64,000 nucleotides of DNA, taken from Gigaspora rosea (lineage: Eukaryota > Glomeromycota > Glomeromycetes > Diversisporales > Gigasporaceae). Each line of letters begins with the position of its first letter. The stretch's first letter is position 1. The notes below the pieces were generated by a model. It made no database searches and was not told the origin of the DNA. It was given only the letters and a program-made list of their open reading frames with translations. A program made the translations under genes and the position numbers. Of the stretch, positions 58,191 to 64,000 are shown one piece after another. The stretch covers positions 56,621-120,620 of the forward strand of contig QKWP01000341.1 of NCBI GenBank assembly GCA_003550325.1. Direction: 5' to 3'.

Positions 58191-59030
58191 TGTCGCATAG
58201 TTTCCGAAGAACACGATAAAAGGTGTAAATAAATGTGGTGGATGTGTTTTGAACAACTCCTGTAATGATACTATCGGGCAAAATTACGACGGTGATTATA
58301 TTGTCGGGTAGTAGGTACCGTAACAATGGAGATTCTGCAAAATTAATTGAAAGAATCAGATAGTAAATGAGTATAGATTTACTAATTTTCCCTAAAGTTC
58401 CCATTGGACAAACAAACTACGTTGCTGATAAGAGCGACTAAAAATTTTACGTAACACTTTTATTAAAAAATTTTTAAAAAATTTTTTACGTTTGGTATTA
58501 AAGTTTGTTTCTTTGAATTTAGTGCTTTTTTTTTTGTTTTTTTTTTTGTAAATAATCTTGCGTAAACGATTAACAATATTATCGAATATTAATTTGTATC
58601 AGTATCAGCAAATTGATCTTGAGACATTTTAAGTGTGAAAGATTTTTTGAAGTAAAAATTACGCCCAGAAAGGTTGAATAATGTTGGGTATATTAAATTA
58701 CAAGAAAGTTTTTAAACTTAGGTCTTTAACAAATTTTAATCTCTTGAAAATAAAGTACCAATCATAAAATTTCTTGATTGAATAGTCGAAATACTTATTT
58801 TTTCAGTAATATTTTTGATTATTTTTGATTTATTTGTATTAGAAAAACAACTTTGAATGTGTATAAATAAACAAATATACAGTATATGTTTATACTGTAT
58901 TTATATATTCTTATTTTCGCTAATGTTTTTGACATTTTCAATTCATTTTTACAAATAAATAATAATTTAACTTCGTTTTGTAAACAAAATATCTTAATTT
59001 TTTTTTTCTTATTTTTGCCAGCTAGTCGAT
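57690..59030. repeat. Segmental duplication copy 2, LRR side (partner 36705-38067)
   Basis: Same orientation as copy 1 and continuous with the kinase array downstream. The site of the 3.3 kb insertion is empty here, near 59022-59027 (gctagtcgattttt). Confidence 0.85.
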
Positions 59031-59166
59031 TTTTCAACTAACGATTTTGGATCACTACATGTGACTGGTGTATTTGCTCAAAAATTCAATTAATTTTCGG
59101 GATGCCAAGTTTCAAAACATCATATTAAGTACGTAAATTGGACTTTCTGTTTAATGATTGGAACAC

Positions 59167-59270
59167 CTAATCGCGTGTGGTATATGATCCCTGATCAGTT
59201 TTCAGTCTTTTTGATCCGTGACTTGCCGTTACGTCAACTGGAATTTCAGCGCTATTAACAGGAATGGAAC
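59167..59270 (-). other. Conserved last exon of the kinase family
   Basis: A 104-bp exon after a 51-bp intron (GTATCG...GTAG). Length and phase fit exactly (2 + 34 codons). It encodes a short tail with a basic patch (GSKRLKTDQG) like a nuclear-localisation motif. Equivalents are at 41534-41627 (with a 10-bp deletion) and near 49848-49930 (NHRSKRQKPDQES). Confidence 0.7.
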
Positions 59271-62200
59271 CTACATATATAACCAAAGATTACTATAAAT
59301 GATCAATAACTTTAACGATACTATGTGGTATATAATCACTCATACCATATATGTCATGTTGGTTGCATCTTTCTTTATATTGTTGAGCAATATAATGTGT
59401 ATTAATAAATTTACTCGCATTTTGGTATATGATATCTGAACGTTCTTTCAAAGTTATTGCAAGCTCTGGAATTCTCATATCAGCAATCGCAAATTCGTTA
59501 ATTATTTGTAATTTTTCATTAGATTCATCAGGTTCATTTAACTCATCCGGTTTATTATATTCATCGAGTTCATCAGATTCATCAAGTTCATCGGATTCAT
59601 CAAATCCATTGGATTCCTTCACAAAACTATGCCATTCCGTGAGCTTATCACGAATTGTTTCAGCAGTAGGTCGTTTCTGCAAGTCTGGATCCATGCATAA
59701 TTTTGCCAATCCAATATAGCAGCTAGGAGTTTCTAAAGCAAATTCAGGCCTCTTTCCATTGCAAATTTCTAATGCAAGTTCAATATCAAATGGACGTTCA
59801 CAAAATGGATGCATTCTAGTAGTCACCTCGGCCATTATAATGCCAAAACTATAAATATCGGCTGCTGGTGTATATTTCCGACCTAATAAAAACTCAGGGG
59901 CAATATAAGGCATAACCCCGTAAATTCCACCTTTCAACATGTGTTCTTCATTCTTTCTGGATAATCCTAAATCTGCAATATAAGATTTTAACGAACCAAG
60001 CCATGATTCTTCTTTATGCTGTAAAATATTTCCGCAGTGAATATCACAGTGGATATATCCTGCTTTGTGAATTTTAATTAAATCCTTTGAAATATCAATT
60101 AATAATGATAATTTATCTTCCCAAGTAAGCTCTTCAAAATTTAATGTTAGATAATTATGAAGGTCTCCTTTATTAGCATATTGAAAAACCATCATAAATT
60201 CTTTCGTTTTTGTATTTTGAGTAAGTCCATAAACTTCGAGTCTGCTACCACTTAATCGGTAATGCATATGACTTTTAAACTAACAAAAAATAACATTTAT
60301 GTAAATTAGAAATATTGTGCGCCATGGACAAAAAATGAATTATAACATTAACCTACTTCTCTTAGAAAATCATTAGAATTTTTTTTTGATCCAGGTAAAG
60401 TCTTGAGCGCTACCTTAATAGATTGTGAAGTGTTTTGTTGCAAATTTGCTAAAAATACAGTACCAAATCCTCCTTCACCAATCTCTTTTATGACATTTAA
60501 TTTATTAAACGGAATCCATTCGATTACTTTCTTTTGTTCAGTTGCATTAATTTGAAACTCTTTAATACAATCATCAATACCTTTATTACCACTTGTCCAT
60601 TCCCGAGTTATTATATAAGGATCACATGACTGACACCAATTTATTGAAGTATTAAATCGATTACAATTTGTACATTTGCCATGCCAATAGTGTCTTTTAG
60701 AAGCCAGAACATTATTATCGTTATTATTAATTGTGCTTTCGAATACAATCATATATTCGCCAGTAGTTTCGAACTACGTTATTCCGTATATTTTAGTTAC
60801 ATCGTTTTCTATTTGCATTTGATTTGTAAACTTGCAAAATGAATAAAATATAAATAAATTTATATAAGTTAGTCGAAATATTAATTAATTATAATATATT
60901 AGCTTACTTCTTTCAGAAAATCTATCCAATTCTGCGAATCAGATAAAGCTTTAAGCTCAACCGAACATGGTAGTGTACGCGACTGTGCGCTATTTAAAAT
61001 TAATCGTTTACCATCTAACCAAATTGGCTGAAATCTAGGACCAAATTTATCATTACTATTTTTTGAATGTTATCTAGTCTGTTAAAAGGAATCCATTCAA
61101 TCATATTCTCATATTCGGTGGCCTTAAGTTGAAATTCTTTAATACAATCGTCAATATTTTTGTTTCCACTTGTCCATCCTTCAGCCGTTCTCTGATGATC
61201 ACATGTTTGGCACCAAGCTTCAGATGTATTATATCGGTGACAATGTGAACATTTTGTATTCCTTTGGGAATCATAAAATACCATCAAATACTCATTAGTA
61301 GCTGTATTTTGAGTTAGCTCACATACTTTAAGTTTACTATTTTTTATATAGTTTTTAAGCTTATTATTTATTAATTAGGTAAATATAATTTATAAGTACG
61401 CAAAAAATAAAGATACACATAATAATAATAATAAATGGATTTTATCTTATATCTTCTTCTTCCATTAGATCCATTGAATTCTGATAACCATGCAATGGTT
61501 TAAGTGGAATCGTACATGGTGGCGTACGTGATTGTGTATATATATATATATCTCTCTATCCACCATTCGTCTGCCATCCAGCCAAGTTGCTGTAAATTCA
61601 CCACTAGTCTCTTGAATATTAACCAATCTATTAAAAGGAATCCATTTAATCACGTCTTCATATCCTGTGGCTTTAAGTTGAAATTCTTTAATACAATCAT
61701 CAATAGTCTTATTTCCACTTGTCCATCCTTCAGCCGTTTTTTGAGGATCACATGTCTGGCACCAAGCTGGTGATGTGTTATATCGTTTACAATGTGCACA
61801 TACTCCATTCTCATCAAATCTTTTAGAATAAAATTTGTCAAATACTAACATATACTCATTAGTTGCTTTGTTCTGAGTTAGACCATATACTTTAATATTG
61901 CTATCATCTACATTGCTCTTAAACTTAATTAAATAAGTAAATATAAGTACATAAAAATAGATACACATAATTAATATAGATTTTATTTTACCTCTTCTGA
62001 CAAATCCACTGAATTCTGAGAACTATTCAATATTTTAAGGTCAATAATGGATGACGTCGTACGTGATTGTGTGTATTCATTCCAAGTATTCCAAGTTTCT
62101 GAAATTATTCGTATGCCATCTAACCAAGTCGCTAAAAATTCATTACCATTTTTTTTAATATTATATAGGCTGTAAAAAGGAATCCATTCAATCACGTCTT

Positions 62201-64000
62201 CATATCCTGTGGCCTTAAGTTGAAATTCTTTAATACAATCATCAATAGTCTTATTTCCACTTGTCCATCCTTCAGCCGTTTTTTGAGGATCACATGCCTG
62301 GCACCAAGCTGGCGATGTGTTATATCGTTTACAATGTGCACATACTCCATTCTCATCAAGTCTTTTAGAATAAAATTTGTCAAATACTAACATATACTCA
62401 TTAGTAGCTTTGTTCTGAGTTAGACTATATACTATAATATTGCTATCATCTACATTGCTCTTAAACTTAATTAAATAAGTAATATAAGTACATAAAAATA
62501 GATACACATAATCAATATAGATTTTATTTTACCTCTACTGGCAAATCCATTGAATTCTGAGAACTATTCAATATTTTAAGGTCAATAATGTATGGTATCG
62601 TACGTGACTGTGTGAATTGTGTGTATTTATGCCAACTATTCCAAGTTCCTGAAATTATTCTTATGCCATCCAGTAAAGTCGCCAAAAATTCATTACCATT
62701 TTGTTGAATATCATCTAGTCTGTTAAAAGGAATCCATTCAATTACATCTTCATATCCTGTGGCTTTAAGTTGAAATTTTTTAATGCAATCATCAATATTC
62801 TTATTTCCACTTGTCCATCCTTGAGCTGTTATCTGAGGATCACATGTCCGGCACCAAGCTGGCGATGTGTTATAACGGTTGCAATGTGCACATTTTCCTT
62901 TGCATCTACTTCTTTCGGAATTATTAAATACCAACATATACTCATTAGTATCTGTGTTTTGAGTTAGTCCATATACTTTATGTTTTTTGTCTTTTATAAA
63001 GTTTTTGAACTTAATTAAATAAAAATTTAAGTGCATATAAATAAAAATACACATAATAATAATAAAATAATATAAATGTTATCTTATATCTTACCTCTTC
63101 CAACAAATCCACCGAATTCAATGTTTTAAGTGTAATTATACATGGTGGCGTGCGTGATAGTATGTATGCCTTGTCTTCGTCTTCAGAAATGATTCGTATG
63201 CCATCTAACCAAGTCGCTAAAAATTCATCATAATTCTTTTGAATATTGTCTAATCTATCAAAAGGTATCCACTCAATCACATCATCATACTCTGTGGCTT
63301 TAAGTTGAAGTTCCTTAATGCAATCATCAATATTCTTATTTCCACTTGTCCATCCCTGAGCTGTTCTCTGAGGATCACATGTCGAACACCAAGCTTTAGA
63401 CGTTTTATAACGATTACAATGTGCACATTTTCCGTTCCGACTACTTCTTTTGGAATTATCAAATACCAACATATACTCATTAGTATCTATGTTTTGAGTT
63501 AGTCCATATACTTTATGTTTGTTATCTTTTATAAAGTTCTTAAACTTAATTAAATAGTTAAATATAAGTACAGATAAATAAAAACACAATAATAATAATA
63601 AATAAATAGATAAATATAAGTACAACTAAATAAAATACCGATAATAAATAAATATAGATTTATCTTATATAATACCTCTTCCAACTGGTCCATTGAATTT
63701 TGAGGACTGTTCAATATCTTAAGTTTAATTCTATATGGTGGCGTACGTGACTGTGTGCATATATTATCCTTATTTATAGAAATTATTCGTATGCCATCTA
63801 ACCAAGTTGCAAAAAATTCATCACCACTCTTTTGAATATTATCTAGTCTATCAAAGGGTATCCACTCCATCACATCTTCATATCCTGTGGCTTTAAGCTG
63901 AAATTCCTTAATACAATAATCGATAATTTTATTTCCACTTGTCCATCCTTGAGTTGTTTTCTGGGGGTCACATGTCCGACACCAAGCTTTAGAAGTGTTA
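59167..64000 (-). pseudogene. Seven-module TKL kinase array, copy 2 (cut by window end)
   Basis: Same organisation as copy 1. Exons: M1 63676 to beyond 64000, M2 63095-63544, M3 62533-63009, M4 61992-62465, M5 about 61456-61923, M6 60908-61359, M7 60357-60830, C-lobe 59322-60279, last exon 59167-59270. The C-lobe exon is fully open here: YIHCDIHCGNIL, ADLGLSRKNE, MPYIAPEFLL, KRPTAETIRDKL, the acidic tail (DESDELDESDELDEYNKPD) and KLQIINEF. The C-lobe ends one base into a codon and the last exon supplies the other two, so the frame is kept, giving SSIPVNSAEIPVDVTASHG and SKRLKTDQGS...TTRD-stop. Lesions differ from copy 1: M7 has TAG in GITQFE, M6 has a one-base deletion, and M5 has a shifted TA microsatellite and a lost donor. 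M2-M4 are intact. M7 keeps the glycine loop IGEGGFGTVFLAN. Confidence 0.8.

Noticed and set aside
1-64000. tRNA, rRNA or snRNA genes
   Set aside because: I looked for B-box-like ggttcgaatcc and conserved rRNA words and found none that fold into a cloverleaf or match.

Overview
The window looks like gene-poor, repeat-rich nuclear DNA of an arbuscular mycorrhizal fungus (Glomeromycotina, Rhizophagus-like). This is judged from the strong AT bias, short GT-AG introns of about 50-110 bp, and tyrosine-kinase-like (TKL) kinases that carry a CxxC...CxxC knuckle, WTSGN and EWIPFN motifs. RNI-type LRRs, Sel1 repeats and very dense small DNA transposons point the same way. No rRNA, tRNA, CRISPR or bacterial operon structure was seen. 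A 771-base assembly gap lies at 39188-39958.

Layout. 1-1.23 kb: tandem repeat of about 335 bp. 3-5.5 kb: a foldback MITE, a Tc1-like MITE and one small spliced gene candidate. 7.3-12.8 kb: a degraded coding remnant split by a 3.3 kb hAT-type element, which itself holds a satellite of alternating palindromes. 13.5-15.4 kb: the best-preserved gene, a TKL kinase joined to LRRs, with one apparent frameshift. 16.0-20.9 kb: a dead 4-coumarate-CoA-ligase-like gene on the minus strand, split by three hAT-type elements nested in one another. 22.7-25.1 kb: a degraded gene of unknown family. 26.4-29.7 kb: an old, broken LTR element without recognisable pol. 30.3-32.4 kb: a kinase relic split by a long-TIR Mutator-like element. 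32.7-36.3 kb: three more TIR elements, one with a hAT transposase remnant. 36.4-46.4 kb and 57.7-64.0 kb: two direct copies of a segmental duplication. Each copy holds an LRR relic followed by a kinase gene made of seven tandem, phase-0, duplicated N-lobe exons plus one C-lobe exon and a short last exon. 47.9-51.2 kb: LRR, kinase and Sel1 relics. 52-57.3 kb: foldback and hAT elements around a small spliced gene remnant.

How it fits together. The protein-coding parts are mostly pieces of one receptor or signalling repertoire (kinase, LRR, Sel1), amplified, spliced into arrays and then decaying. Twelve TIR elements have matching 8-bp flanking duplications and two have 9-bp duplications. Several sit inside the gene relics, so their order of insertion can be read directly. 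The most unusual system is the pair of seven-exon kinase arrays at 41534-46387 and 59167-64000.
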